Source of the DNA: Paremcibacter congregatus
Lineage (GTDB): Bacteria; Pseudomonadota; Alphaproteobacteria; Sphingomonadales; Emcibacteraceae
DNA: 64,000 nucleotides
Direction of reading: 5' to 3'
Assembly (NCBI RefSeq): GCF_006385135.1
Contig: NZ_CP041025.1
Span: 2,449,501 to 2,513,500 of the forward strand
Shown here: positions 15,326 to 24,742 of the stretch, one piece after another
Layout of the letters: each line of letters opens with the position of its first letter
Numbering within the stretch: the stretch's first letter is position 1
Position numbers and translations under genes: made by a program
Notes under the pieces: generated by a model
What the model was told of the DNA's origin: nothing
Seen by the model: only the letters and a program-made list of their open reading frames with translations
The model's database searches: none

Positions 15326-17404
15326 TCAGGAAATTGTATCCATGATATCGGCATCCACCAATAAAGTTGCCGTACCTGAAGTATAGGTATTATATGTCTC
15401 CCCGCCTATCACCTGGTCGTCTCCCAGCACCCAATCCTGTGTCACGGATGAGACACTATCGTCGCCATCTCCTTTAATGATCAATATATTATCAACGTCC
15501 GTGACCGCCAGAACGTCGGCCTGGGTCAATACCAGGCTATTGCCGCCGGTCCCCAGAAGGTCAATATTTTCCATATTAGTCACGGATAATGCCGCCAGAT
15601 CCAAATTCAGTCCTGTGGCCTGTACATCCAGCGTATCATTCCCCGCATCGCCATTGAAGATATCCAGATGGTCTCCGTCATAGAGGAACAATACATCATC
15701 CCCGTCCCCCCCATTCAAGGTGTCCGTGCCGGCATATCCGCGCAGAAAATCCCTGCCACCCATACCTGAAAGCACGTCATCACCCCCCAGGCCTGACAAG
15801 GTATTAACCCCGTCATCTCCGATAAGACTGTCCGCAAGGGAACTGCCCTGAATATTCTCAATGCTGATCAGGACATCTCCCTCGGCATCGCCACCGCTTC
15901 CGGTTCCGGCTGTCAGGTCAACCGTAACCCCGGCTACCGATGTGATATAACTCACGCCGTCATTTCCGCCACCGCCATTCAGGACATCGCCGCCGGCGCC
16001 GCCGTCCAGCTCGTCACTTCCTTCATTCCCAAAGAGGCTGTTCACGGCAGCGTCTCCCGTAAGGACATCATTAAAGGCACTGCCTGATATATTTTGAATA
16101 TTACTTAGAGTGTCCCCTTCTGCATCACCGCCAAGACCGGTTCCTGCCGCAAGATCAACCGTCACGCTGGCTGCAGAATCCAGATAACTCGCCGTATCAA
16201 CGCCCAGGCCGCCGCTCAGAACATCGGCCCCCGCGCCGCCGGTAAGGGTGTTGTCACTGCCATCGCCAACCAGGGTGTCGTCGAACGCACTGCCGATTGC
16301 ATTTTCAATACTGACAAAAGTGTCCCCTTCTGCATCGCCGAGGTTCGCCGTCCCGGACTCAATGTCAACAAGTACGCCTGTAGCTGACGCCGTATAGCTC
16401 ACCGTATCAATTCCAGCACCACCATCAAGTGCATCCGCGCCTGACCCGCCGATCAAGATATCGTCGCCCGCCCCGCCGGAAAGGTTGTTAACATTGCCAT
16501 CGCCGGTCAGTGTATCCGCAAACGCACTGCCCACCAGAATTTCAATATTGGCCAACGTATCACCTGCCGCGTCACCGCCAAGGCCGGTACCCGTCGCAAG
16601 ATCAACCGTCACGCCAGCTGCGGACGCCGCGTAATTTGCCGTATCAATATCCACACCGCCATCAAGCGCATCCGCGCCTGCACCACCGATTAAGCTATCG
16701 TTTCCGGCGCCACCGGAAAGACTGTTCGCACTGCCATCGCCGATCAATGTATCCGCAAACGCACTGCCCACCAGATTTTCAATATTGGCCAGCGTATCAC
16801 CTGCCGCGTCACCACCAAGACCGGTACCCGCCGCTAGATCAACCGTCACGCCGGCTGCAGATGCCGCGTAATTTGCCGTATCAATATCCACACCGCCATC
16901 AAGCGCATCCGCGCCTGCACCGCCCATCAGAATATCGTTTCCGGTGCCACCGGAAAGACTGTTGGCACCGCCATCACCCGTCAGTGTATCCGCAAACGCG
17001 CTGCCCACCAGATTTTCAATATTGGCCAGCGTATCACCTGCCGCGTCACCGCCAAGACCGGTGCCCGCCGCGAGGTTTACTGTAACCCCTGCAGCAGACG
17101 CTGCATAGCTCGCCGTATCAATATCCGCACCGCCATCAAGCGCATCCGCGCCTGACCCGCCAATCAAAGTGTCATTGTCTGCGCCGCCCGTTAAGGTGTC
17201 GTCCCCGGCACCGCCAGAAAGAATATTTACGCCGCCGCCGCCTGTCAGTATATCTGCCTGTGCGCTGCCCGTCACATTTTCAATGTTGGCCAGTGTATCC
17301 CCTTCTGCATCCCCGCCAAGCCCTGTACCGGCTGATAAATCGACTGTTACGCCTGCGGCCGACCCTGCATAAGACACCGTATCCACACCGGCGCCTGCAT
17401 CCAC
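15326..17404 (-). CDS. RTX-repeat protein, main part (frame broken from its N-terminus)
   Basis: This open frame of 692 codons starts only by default at an internal GTG; the natural N-terminus lies in another frame upstream. It is made of calcium-binding RTX nonapeptides (GGAGDDTL, GGSGADALDGG) embedded in a larger repeat of about 79 residues that begins VTVDLAAGTGLGGDAAGDT. The C-terminal 150 residues are non-repetitive (LDLAALSVTNMENIDLLGTG, then DWVLGDDQVIGGETYNTYT), like the cap and secretion end of type I-secreted RTX proteins. Calcium-dependent folding outside the cell is expected. No type I secretion genes are present in the window. Confidence 0.85.
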   Translation of the reverse strand: MDAGAGVDTVSYAGSAAGVTVDLSAGTGLGGDAEGDTLANIENVTGSAQADILTGGGGVNILSGGAGDDTLTGGADNDTLIGGSGADALDGGADIDTASYAASAAGVTVNLAAGTGLGGDAAGDTLANIENLVGSAFADTLTGDGGANSLSGGTGNDILMGGAGADALDGGVDIDTANYAASAAGVTVDLAAGTGLGGDAAGDTLANIENLVGSAFADTLIGDGSANSLSGGAGNDSLIGGAGADALDGGVDIDTANYAASAAGVTVDLATGTGLGGDAAGDTLANIEILVGSAFADTLTGDGNVNNLSGGAGDDILIGGSGADALDGGAGIDTVSYTASATGVLVDIESGTANLGDAEGDTFVSIENAIGSAFDDTLVGDGSDNTLTGGAGADVLSGGLGVDTASYLDSAASVTVDLAAGTGLGGDAEGDTLSNIQNISGSAFNDVLTGDAAVNSLFGNEGSDELDGGAGGDVLNGGGGNDGVSYITSVAGVTVDLTAGTGSGGDAEGDVLISIENIQGSSLADSLIGDDGVNTLSGLGGDDVLSGMGGRDFLRGYAGTDTLNGGDGDDVLFLYDGDHLDIFNGDAGNDTLDVQATGLNLDLAALSVTNMENIDLLGTGGNSLVLTQADVLAVTDVDNILIIKGDGDDSVSSVTQDWVLGDDQVIGGETYNTYTSGTATLLVDADIMDTIS
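15929..17350 (-). repeat. Tandem 237-bp coding repeats in the RTX gene
   Basis: At least six consecutive copies of a unit of about 79 codons. Copies 2-4 (16376-17086) are each exactly 79 codons and nearly identical in DNA; the first copy has nine extra codons and the fifth nine fewer. Each unit has one VTVDLxxGTGLGGDAxGDTL segment, an NIENLxGSAFADTL segment and two or three RTX nonapeptides. The uniformity of the central copies suggests recent unequal recombination. Confidence 0.9.
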
Positions 17405-17775
17405 CGTATCCGCACCAGCCGCCCCGCGGTGATGACATCATCGCCAGTCCCCGTCGTGATATTATCATTGCCGGCCTTGCCGATTACAATAAGATCGGCA
17501 GTCGCACTTCCTTCTTGCAAGGTTCGGTCATTATCATCCCGGGCCGTAAACGTATTTGTCGGGCTTTCAATAAAATCAGGCTCGGGAGCCGGCGGCGGTG
17601 TCGGTGTCGGCTGCACTGTGCCACCACCTCCTCCACATGCAGCCAAAGGCATCAATGTCAGACCCAGAAGACTGTTCTTCGCAACCGAAGATTTCAGTTT
17701 ACTGTCGCTTTTTCTCTTTGTAGATGTCATTGATTCTATTTTGTTTTGCATGTTTGTGCTTTCAGTTATATGCAT
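17347..17775 (-). pseudogene. Lipobox N-terminus of the RTX protein, before a frameshift
   Basis: This frame encodes a leader with a lipobox (SLLGLTLMPLAACGGGGG), a proline-rich linker (PTPTPPPAPEPD) and the first RTX units (GKAGNDNITTGTGDDVITAG). It then runs out of frame at 17422-17425, a CCCC run (GGGG on the coding strand). Adding one G restores continuous RTX sequence into the 692-codon frame. It is either a sequencing or assembly error, a phase-variable tract or a recent inactivation. The start is uncertain: 17775 has a weak GGGG ribosome site, and 17751 and 17730 are alternatives. Confidence 0.7.
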
Positions 17776-18010
17776 GATGGCGCCCCATATTCCGATGTTT
17801 TCACATTGAAAAATTTTCATAAGGTTACCCCAGAGAAAGGAAACATGCAAGAAACCATTCACTCAAGGTTATTTTGTAAGATATTGAAAGTTTTACTAAA
17901 AATTCATTTCCCCGGAACCTTCCCCGGCCCGGATACATGACAATTTTCTTACAGATATAAACCGGATTGAAAATCCCGGATATCGATCTGCAATGCCAAA
18001 CGGGAATAGC

Positions 18011-19165
18011 CTAGGACTTGTTCTCAATCCAGCCGCCGCCCAATACCCGGTCGCCATCATAGAAAACCGCCGCCTGCCCAGGAGAAATTCCCTGTTCAGG
18101 ATGGTGAAGGGTAATTCTGGCCCCTCCCTCTGCGCCACTGCCATATAAGGTCGCCCGAACTGAAGGACGGGTTGAACGTACTTTAACTTCTATTTCCTGC
18201 CCTTCGGAAGAAATCTCTGTCTGGCCAAGCCAGTTGACTTCTTTCAAATGCAACGTCGTCACACCAAGCGCTTCCTTGGGGCCAACGATCACCTGATTTT
18301 TTTCCGGATCAAGCCGGATCACATAAAGCGGGTCCCTTCCCCCGATCCCCAATCCTTTACGCTGACCGATGGTATAATGAATGATACCCTTATGGTAGCC
18401 CAGCACATCACCGTTTAAATGCACAATCTCGCCGGCTTCGGATGCGCCAGGGCGCAAGCGTTCGATGACGCTGGCATAATTACCATTGGGTACGAAACAG
18501 ATATCCTGACTGTCCGGCTTGTTGGCGACCTGAAGACCGTATTTCTCCGCCAGGATGCGCACGTCATCCTTTTCCAGTCCCCCCAAAGGAAAGCGCAAAT
18601 AGTCCAGCTGCTCCTGTGTGGTGGCGAACAGGAAATAGCTCTGATCACGGTTTTTATCCACAGCGCGCAGCATCTCCGCATGATCGCCGAACAGCTTTTG
18701 CTGCACATAATGGCCCGTAGCCAGCACATCGGCGTCCAGATCCCGCGCCGTCGCCAACAGATCCTTGAACTTGACTTCCTGATTACAGCGCACACAGGGA
18801 ATTGGGGTTTCGCCGCGAATATAACTGTCGGCAAATTCCTCCATTACACTGTCACGGAAACGGGTTTCGTAATCCAGCACGTAATGGGGAATGCCAATGG
18901 CTTCCGATACACGTCGGGCATCGTGAATATCCTGACCGGCGCAACAGGCGCCTTTTTTCTGCACCGCGATGCCATGGTCATACAGCTGAAGCGTAATGCC
19001 AACGACATCATAACCCTGATCTTTCAACATGGCCGCAACCACGGAACTGTCCACACCGCCGGACATGGCGACGACAACGCGCGTATCTTCAGGCGCCTTG
19101 GCGATGCCTAAGGAGTTTACCCCCGTAAGGGTCGGATCAGCGATAAGGTCTATTTTCTCGGTCAT
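18011..19165 (-). CDS. mnmA: tRNA-specific 2-thiouridylase
   Basis: MnmA thiolates uridine-34 of tRNAs for Lys, Glu and Gln. The 384-residue protein has the PP-loop [20 protein letters not shown], the catalytic Cys pair in [15 protein letters not shown] and [28 protein letters not shown], and [12 protein letters not shown]. The C-terminal barrel is also present ([30 protein letters not shown]). Neither possible start (19165 or 19183) has a strong ribosome site; I prefer 19165. It lies behind flgL on the same strand but is a housekeeping gene with no flagellar role. Confidence 0.95.
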   Translation of the reverse strand: MTEKIDLIADPTLTGVNSLGIAKAPEDTRVVVAMSGGVDSSVVAAMLKDQGYDVVGITLQLYDHGIAVQKKGACCAGQDIHDARRVSEAIGIPHYVLDYETRFRDSVMEEFADSYIRGETPIPCVRCNQEVKFKDLLATARDLDADVLATGHYVQQKLFGDHAEMLRAVDKNRDQSYFLFATTQEQLDYLRFPLGGLEKDDVRILAEKYGLQVANKPDSQDICFVPNGNYASVIERLRPGASEAGEIVHLNGDVLGYHKGIIHYTIGQRKGLGIGGRDPLYVIRLDPEKNQVIVGPKEALGVTTLHLKEVNWLGQTEISSEGQEIEVKVRSTRPSVRATLYGSGAEGGARITLHHPEQGISPGQAAVFYDGDRVLGGGWIENKS

Positions 19166-19239
19166 AGGGGGCAAATATAGCATAAACTTCAGAACTTCAA
19201 GAGAAGATCATAACTATTTATTTGCCCCTATTGTCTGGT

Positions 19240-20163
19240 CTACAGGAAATTAAGCAGGGAAATTTTGCTTAACTCACTGGTAATTTTATAAGAAGCCTCC
19301 AACGCGACCTTGTCATTATTGAGCCGGGTCACCGCCTCCGCCACATCCACATCCTCAATATCGGATATGAAGGTTTCCAGAAAAACCTCCTGCGCCTCAT
19401 ATTCATTGCTGAAGTTTTCCACGTTATTCTGGCGGGTCCCGTTCCTGGCAACAAAAATCCGCAGATCGTCCAGCGCTGCGTCCATATTCGCCAGCTCACC
19501 CTTAAGGAAAGTGAGTTGTGCCGTATTTAACTGACCGCTCAAGGGCCCGCTCGGTCCGGCATCATAGGCGGCGATATCCTTAAATACCTGGAACACGGAA
19601 GTCGAGACTTCGTCCGCCAACAAACCATATTCCAGCAACGTATTCTGCCCCACTTTCGCCGCAGGCCGTCTTTGATCGTTCTCATACATGTCCGTCACGG
19701 CTGGCAAAGCCAGCAAATCCGCAACAGACTTCGCGGTAACAGGTTCGACATCGGTGCGCCCGCCACTAAAAACATATACACCACCGATATTGGTGTTCAT
19801 GGCGCTGACCATGGATGTATAGGCCTCCCCCATCAATTCATTGAGCGCGAAAGTCTCCTCCTGAGAGATCGCCTCAAGTATCGTATCGCGAACATTCTGC
19901 GCACTCGACACCATTGAACCTAATTGTATATCGTTGGTACTGAGAAAACGTTCCACATGATCGGTGGCCCGCAAATAGCCCTTCGTCTGACCAAAAACTG
20001 ATTTTGCCCCCAGCAAGGTTGACGTTTCACTGGCAAAGCCGGCGTATTTTTCTTCTTTCTTACCGGTTGTGATCTGGGTTTGGTCCGTGAACACACGCGC
20101 CTGATTGTTCAGAAGGCTGCTCAACATGACTTGCTGATGTCCAAAGCTTGATACCCGTGTCAT
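19240..20163 (-). CDS. flgL: Flagellar hook-associated protein FlgL (HAP3)
   Basis: FlgL joins hook to filament distal to FlgK. The 307-residue protein has the flagellin-like N-terminal coil (SSFGHQQVMLSSLLNNQARV, ITTGKKEEKYAGF) and a matching C-terminal coil (DVAEAVTRLNNDKVALEASY, ending ISLLNFL). A variable middle contains GGVYVFSGGRTDVEPV, typical of FlgL. It follows flgK by 21 bases with AGGATAGAA as ribosome site. The pair is probably expressed late from the sigma-54-type promoter upstream of flgK. Confidence 0.93.
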   Translation of the reverse strand: MTRVSSFGHQQVMLSSLLNNQARVFTDQTQITTGKKEEKYAGFASETSTLLGAKSVFGQTKGYLRATDHVERFLSTNDIQLGSMVSSAQNVRDTILEAISQEETFALNELMGEAYTSMVSAMNTNIGGVYVFSGGRTDVEPVTAKSVADLLALPAVTDMYENDQRRPAAKVGQNTLLEYGLLADEVSTSVFQVFKDIAAYDAGPSGPLSGQLNTAQLTFLKGELANMDAALDDLRIFVARNGTRQNNVENFSNEYEAQEVFLETFISDIEDVDVAEAVTRLNNDKVALEASYKITSELSKISLLNFL

Positions 20164-20184
20164 TTCTCTATCCTGTCTTTATCT

Positions 20185-22293
20185 CTATAAGATCTGTAAA
20201 ATCGTGTCATACATTTCCTTGGCTGTGGTCAACAGCCGGGCCGATGCGGAATAGGCGTTCTGGTAAATCACCATATTCCCCAATTCTTCATCCATATTGA
20301 CCCCGGACACATCCGTGGCTTTCCTATTCAATTCCTCACTCAGCGCCTTGTTATCTGACATGGAATTATCCGCCAATGCTGACCGCAACCCCAGGTCCGC
20401 AAGAAGGTTGGCACTATATTGGGCCAGTGTCACTGTCGTTGCACTTAAACCACCGGCCTTGCTATAGGTGCGGGTCATCGTTTCCAGTTCCTTCAGGGCC
20501 AATGCCCCCGCCTGATCACCAACACTGAGAACGTTATCCCCCACCAAAGCTGTCTGATCCAGACGCGCCAAGGCCATTTGACTTGGATTGGCGCTGATCC
20601 TGTCACTAACTTTCAGGTCAATGGCGCTATCCATTTTATATTGTTCCCCAATCCCGAAGAATGCAGACATGGAGGTATTGGTTGTTCCTCTGGTCGTCGT
20701 ATCATTCTTGATATGCACACTGATTGCACCCGCGCCCGGATTGGGGGTGGTGATCAGTTCACCGTTGGCCGACAGGGAAAATGTCGCAACAGCGCTCAGC
20801 GGACTACTATTCAAATCGGTGAGAATATCATTAAAACTCGTTCCGCCGACGGTCAGCGTATGTGTCCCGATAGCCTGACCGCTAACGTCATTAAGCTCAA
20901 TCAGAATGGTGCCGCCAACGGTAAATCCGTGGTCATCCGTTCCCACAACTCCGGTTTCAAAATGCGCCGGGCTTTTGGATTGAACCAAATTGTTCAACCC
21001 GAAGAAATGCGAGAACCCCCGCCCGCCACGGTTGCTTTCATTACCCGCCACTTCCGACATTGTAATGCCATGCGCCGCGTTTGTTGCCGTCAAAGACATA
21101 ACCCCGTTCGAGAAGGACAATGTCCCCGTTCCCGCCAGGCCGGCATTCACGGCGGTAACCACATCCCCGACGGTCGGGCCGATCGCGCTAAAATCAATAT
21201 TCACTTTGGAAACCAGATCACCGGAAGCGTCTGTCACGGCAAAAACGGTTTCTCCGGTAAAGTTATGATTATCCGTCAGAAGCAGGCCTGTATTAACGCC
21301 GGTCAGCAAATTAACCCCGGGCACCGCCGAATTCATATTATGAACCCTGTTCATCTCATCAGTGAAACCCGACGCCATGCTGCCCAGTTGCAAAGCAATC
21401 TCCGGCAAATCCTTGTCCCGCAGTGTCAACAAGCCTTTCAGCTTGCCAGACTTCACCTCACCATCCAACGTAATGGTGCTGGGCATCACTGCCCCACTCA
21501 CATTATCCAGTCGATGAACGGTAATTGCGGAAAACGGTGTGGATGACGTGACAACACCCGGCGGACTATATTGCAATTTTGTCTGTACCGCACTCACCAG
21601 AGACACCCCGGAAGTCGTTGTAATCTGGACGCTGTTGTTCCCCGCATCAACAATATTTATGTCCATAATTGTCGAAAGTTCCGCAATGGCCTGCTCTCGA
21701 CTTTCTGTTAAAGCCCCAGGCTCTCCTCCGGTCAGGGTTTCCTTGATGATCAAAGGATTCAACGTGTGAATACGTTCTGTCAGGGCATTTATCCGCGCAA
21801 CCTGCTCTGCGATCTGGTGACTGGCGTCAAGCCGCATGGTCTGGATGTCCTCCGCCAGGCTGCCGATTTCAGATCCAAACTGATCAATCGCGGACAAGGC
21901 TCTTTCTTTTTGAATGGCGGACAGAGGATTTAGGGCCACTTCGGATATGGCGCTGAAAATATCATCAATCTTGCCCGATAGAGACTTATTCTGATCCGGC
22001 CGTCCCAGCAGGGATTGTATCCGGCTATGATAGGCGCTCTCGACCTCATAGCGGGAGAAATCGGCATTCGCATCATAAGAAGCCTTGACCAGGAATTTAT
22101 CCACTATTCTATCAATGCCAGATATTTTAACACCGCCAACCGCCGTGCCATTGATAATCGCTTCCTGACGCACAACCTGCCGGGCATACCCTGGTGTATT
22201 GACATTCGCCACATTGTTGGACGTCACCCTCAACGCCGCCTGGTTGGTGAACAGTCCTGTCAAAGAATTATTTATAATGGAATTAATGGACAT
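20185..22293 (-). CDS. flgK: Flagellar hook-associated protein FlgK (HAP1)
   Basis: FlgK is the first hook-filament junction protein. The 702-residue protein begins with the rod/hook signature (SIINNSLTGLFTNQAALRVT, NNVANVNTPGYARQVV). It contains FlgK features (RIQSLLGRPDQNKSLSGKID, ALSAIDQFGSEIGSLA) and ends with NMVIYQNAYSASARLLTTAK and EMYDTILQIL, the C-terminal axial-protein coil. Length is within the family range. It diverges from fliK across a 483-bp spacer and is followed by flgL. Confidence 0.95.
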   Translation of the reverse strand: MSINSIINNSLTGLFTNQAALRVTSNNVANVNTPGYARQVVRQEAIINGTAVGGVKISGIDRIVDKFLVKASYDANADFSRYEVESAYHSRIQSLLGRPDQNKSLSGKIDDIFSAISEVALNPLSAIQKERALSAIDQFGSEIGSLAEDIQTMRLDASHQIAEQVARINALTERIHTLNPLIIKETLTGGEPGALTESREQAIAELSTIMDINIVDAGNNSVQITTTSGVSLVSAVQTKLQYSPPGVVTSSTPFSAITVHRLDNVSGAVMPSTITLDGEVKSGKLKGLLTLRDKDLPEIALQLGSMASGFTDEMNRVHNMNSAVPGVNLLTGVNTGLLLTDNHNFTGETVFAVTDASGDLVSKVNIDFSAIGPTVGDVVTAVNAGLAGTGTLSFSNGVMSLTATNAAHGITMSEVAGNESNRGGRGFSHFFGLNNLVQSKSPAHFETGVVGTDDHGFTVGGTILIELNDVSGQAIGTHTLTVGGTSFNDILTDLNSSPLSAVATFSLSANGELITTPNPGAGAISVHIKNDTTTRGTTNTSMSAFFGIGEQYKMDSAIDLKVSDRISANPSQMALARLDQTALVGDNVLSVGDQAGALALKELETMTRTYSKAGGLSATTVTLAQYSANLLADLGLRSALADNSMSDNKALSEELNRKATDVSGVNMDEELGNMVIYQNAYSASARLLTTAKEMYDTILQIL

Positions 22294-22530
22294 AAGCTTC
22301 CTTTCTGGAAATCAAACCGGCGCGGCCCACAGAGGCGTGCATATGAATAGGCAAAGCTTGCCCAACAGGGATTTTTTGCCCCCGCTTTTCGCCCTTAGAC
22401 CGCTGCATCTGATAAAGACTTTCCATCTTTGGATCCTTGTAATACTTTGAACTAAATAGATAAAAACATTATCTTGGCGCCACCCCTTCAAAAACACATA
22501 GGCCGTATTACGGGGATGGCACCCTTATCC

Positions 22531-22548
22531 TTGCAATTTCAAGGCCAA
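22531..22548 (-). promoter_or_regulatory. Sigma-54-type promoter for flgKL
   Basis: On the minus strand the sequence reads TTGGCCTTGAAATTGCAA: the invariant GG (-24) and GC (-12) are separated by exactly 10 bases and the -12 block is TTGCA. The -24 side is less perfect (TGGCCTT against TGGCACG). The site is about 240 bp upstream of the flgK start. Confidence 0.6.
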
Positions 22549-22717
22549 CTCTGAAAACACGCTTTTCCACACGCCTATCCTGATCTCACCGGATTTTGCC
22601 GTGCAGCAAATTTTACCTAAAATGAACAGGAACTTTTTACCTTACTCCCCATAAACAAAGGAGAGATGAAAAAATATTCCGCTTGAAAAACAATGAGTTA
22701 TTCCCATCCACAAAAAG

Positions 22718-22732
22718 TGGCCCGTTACTTGC
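22718..22732 (+). promoter_or_regulatory. Sigma-54-type promoter for fliK-flgD-flgE
   Basis: TGGCCCGTTACTTGC matches the consensus TGGCACG-N4-TTGC with one difference and has the exact GG-N10-GC spacing. The fliK ATG begins 45 bases after the -12 GC. Hook genes are sigma-54 dependent in Caulobacter, and the matching activator flbD is in this window. Confidence 0.8.
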
Positions 22733-22776
22733 TTAGGTATTCGGTGAAGTCGTTCGTTTAATAAATATGGAAAATT

Positions 22777-24708
22777 ATGACCACCAGTTTTGACATATTC
22801 ACCTCATCTCTTCCGACTGCCGGATCTGGCGGCGCGAAGACAGATGCATCTTCACGGGCAGAAAAAAATCCGGTGGCCGCTTCCTCTCCTGACACCACAC
22901 CTCCAACGCGCGCCCCAGAGGTCAAGGAGAGTTTTAAGGACCATATGGTTCGAGAGAGCCACCGCGCCAACCAACCTGATGGCACCCCACGGAAAACGGA
23001 AGGCAACAGTCAGGAACCTCGCCAGAAAGATCAGAAGATCGCCGCGCCCTCATCTGAAACAAAACCTGATAAAACAAAATCTGCCAACACATCACAGGAA
23101 AATAATGGTGACGGCTCAGAAATAACAAAACCAACCGATGCATCTACACAAGATCCACAGAAACCACGGGACGACCACGCCCAACATAGCCCAGACCTCG
23201 ACGGGCAAGATGGGATCAACACACAAGACAAAGCAACCGGTCAGACAACGGACTATAGCGCGGTCAATATTCCGTTAAGTGAAACACGGGCCAACGGAGC
23301 ACCCGCCACCGATCCCCTGGCTCCCTCCCCAGGTTCAGATCCTGTTGGCCCCAGTGACATCCCGGATCAAGGCGATCAGGATTACACTGGTAATCTTTTT
23401 GACAAATCGAGCAGCCCGGATAAAATATTCGCCACCGAAACACCGCTTGATATTGCTCCCCAGGTTCAGGAGAACACTGGTCCGTCACAAGACGTCTCAT
23501 CCGAAAAACTTGCCGAACAACCGACAGGCCAAAAAACGCTCCCCGTTGACGAGTTCACCACCAAAGTTGAGCGCCCTGCAGTTCCCGCCACAACACAAGA
23601 ACCGGCCTCAACACAAGATAATGCACATCCAACGGCGGATGAAGACACCCTTCCAACAGAAGCCGGGAAAGTTGGCAATACTACTGACGCCGCTGAACCT
23701 GAAATCAGTGCCGCTCCCAAGACCACTGCGGCTGCTGCAACAACAGCCCCTATTATCACGCCTGAGGTTCCGGCCGGAAACGCTGATTCAAAGAGTGTAA
23801 ATGCGGCTCCAGAGACATCATCTGTTGCAACGGCAGCACAAGCCGCCACACAAACACCCCTGACATCCACCGCAGCCCAACAGATACCGCAAAAAGAAAT
23901 TAACGGCAAAGGTGAGGCCAGTGACACTCAAAAGACCGGAGCCAGAGACAATACCGTAACAGGAACCGGCGGATCGCAATCCGCAGCCGCCTCTGCCCAA
24001 CCCTCCTCGGATCAATCTTCTCAACAGAATTCAACAGGAGAAAACACCTCTCCCGCCGCGGGCGTCGGTAAATCTACCACCCAGGGCGGGGCCGATATGA
24101 CGGCCCCCAAGGTTCCTTTTGCGACAGACCTTACCCAGGCATTAACACCGGAAACAAAGCCCTTACAGTCCGGCACACCGCAGCAGCACTTGACCGGTCT
24201 TTTATCCGTTCAGGAAGTAGGACAGCCAGGCAGCCTTACACCGGGTCACGTGAAATCCGCGGCGCATCACCCGATGCCAAATTCCCCGGCAGAACAGATC
24301 AAGTTAGCCATTTCAAGACAGGCAAGTCTGGGACAGAACAGTTTCAGGTTAAGCTTGAAACCGGCAGAACTTGGCCAGGTTGATATTAAAATGGATTTCC
24401 AGGCTGATGGAAGAATGACCACAACAATCACCGTCGACAACGAGAAGACCCTGAACATGCTCCAGAAAGACCAAAGCGGTCTGGAAAGGGCGTTAAACAA
24501 TGCCGGTTTTGATGCCAGTGGCAACAATCTGAATTTCACCCTGAAAAAACAACAGCAGGATCATATGGAAAAGCAACTGTCCCAAACGAATTTAGACGGG
24601 ACAGGGGAAACTGATGAGGGCGTGGACATCAATCTCGCCAATAGCGTCATCAGCCAGCAACAACTGAAAATGGCATATTCCAAAAATGCCCTCGATATTA
24701 ATATTTAA
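22777..24708 (+). CDS. fliK: Flagellar hook-length control protein FliK
   Basis: FliK measures the hook and switches the export gate to filament substrates. The 643-residue protein is a long, low-complexity, Thr/Pro/Ala/Ser-rich and probably disordered ruler (about residues 1-480). It is followed by the conserved C-terminal domain: IKLAISRQASLGQNSFRLSL, KPAELGQVDIKMDFQADGRM and LQKDQSGLERALNNAGFDAS. Such a composition is normal for this family. It leads fliK-flgD-flgE, 45 bases behind the sigma-54-type promoter. A second FliK-like gene is at 37.9-41.2 kb. Confidence 0.9.
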   Translation: MTTSFDIFTSSLPTAGSGGAKTDASSRAEKNPVAASSPDTTPPTRAPEVKESFKDHMVRESHRANQPDGTPRKTEGNSQEPRQKDQKIAAPSSETKPDKTKSANTSQENNGDGSEITKPTDASTQDPQKPRDDHAQHSPDLDGQDGINTQDKATGQTTDYSAVNIPLSETRANGAPATDPLAPSPGSDPVGPSDIPDQGDQDYTGNLFDKSSSPDKIFATETPLDIAPQVQENTGPSQDVSSEKLAEQPTGQKTLPVDEFTTKVERPAVPATTQEPASTQDNAHPTADEDTLPTEAGKVGNTTDAAEPEISAAPKTTAAAATTAPIITPEVPAGNADSKSVNAAPETSSVATAAQAATQTPLTSTAAQQIPQKEINGKGEASDTQKTGARDNTVTGTGGSQSAAASAQPSSDQSSQQNSTGENTSPAAGVGKSTTQGGADMTAPKVPFATDLTQALTPETKPLQSGTPQQHLTGLLSVQEVGQPGSLTPGHVKSAAHHPMPNSPAEQIKLAISRQASLGQNSFRLSLKPAELGQVDIKMDFQADGRMTTTITVDNEKTLNMLQKDQSGLERALNNAGFDASGNNLNFTLKKQQQDHMEKQLSQTNLDGTGETDEGVDINLANSVISQQQLKMAYSKNALDINI

Positions 24709-24742
24709 GACTGAACACACTCTTTTATAAGGATACTTCATC

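Larger units (their letters stand above)
22294..22776. other. 483-bp divergent spacer between flgK and fliK
   Basis: The spacer contains no credible gene. It carries two sigma-54-type promoters pointing outward (22531-22548 minus, 22718-22732 plus) about 170 bp apart. The space between and around them would suit an activator such as FlbD. I did not find a convincing FlbD/ftr element by eye. Confidence 0.6.

Noticed and set aside
16510-17085. 191-codon plus-strand frame inside the RTX gene
   Set aside because: Antisense shadow of the 237-bp repeats; the product is a repetitive His/Arg/Pro string.
15929-17350. CRISPR-like repeated pattern
   Set aside because: The repeats are coding 237-bp RTX units without spacers.
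22517-22534. Third sigma-54 candidate (TGGCACC...TTGC, plus strand)
   Set aside because: GG to GC spacing is 13 bases instead of the required 10.
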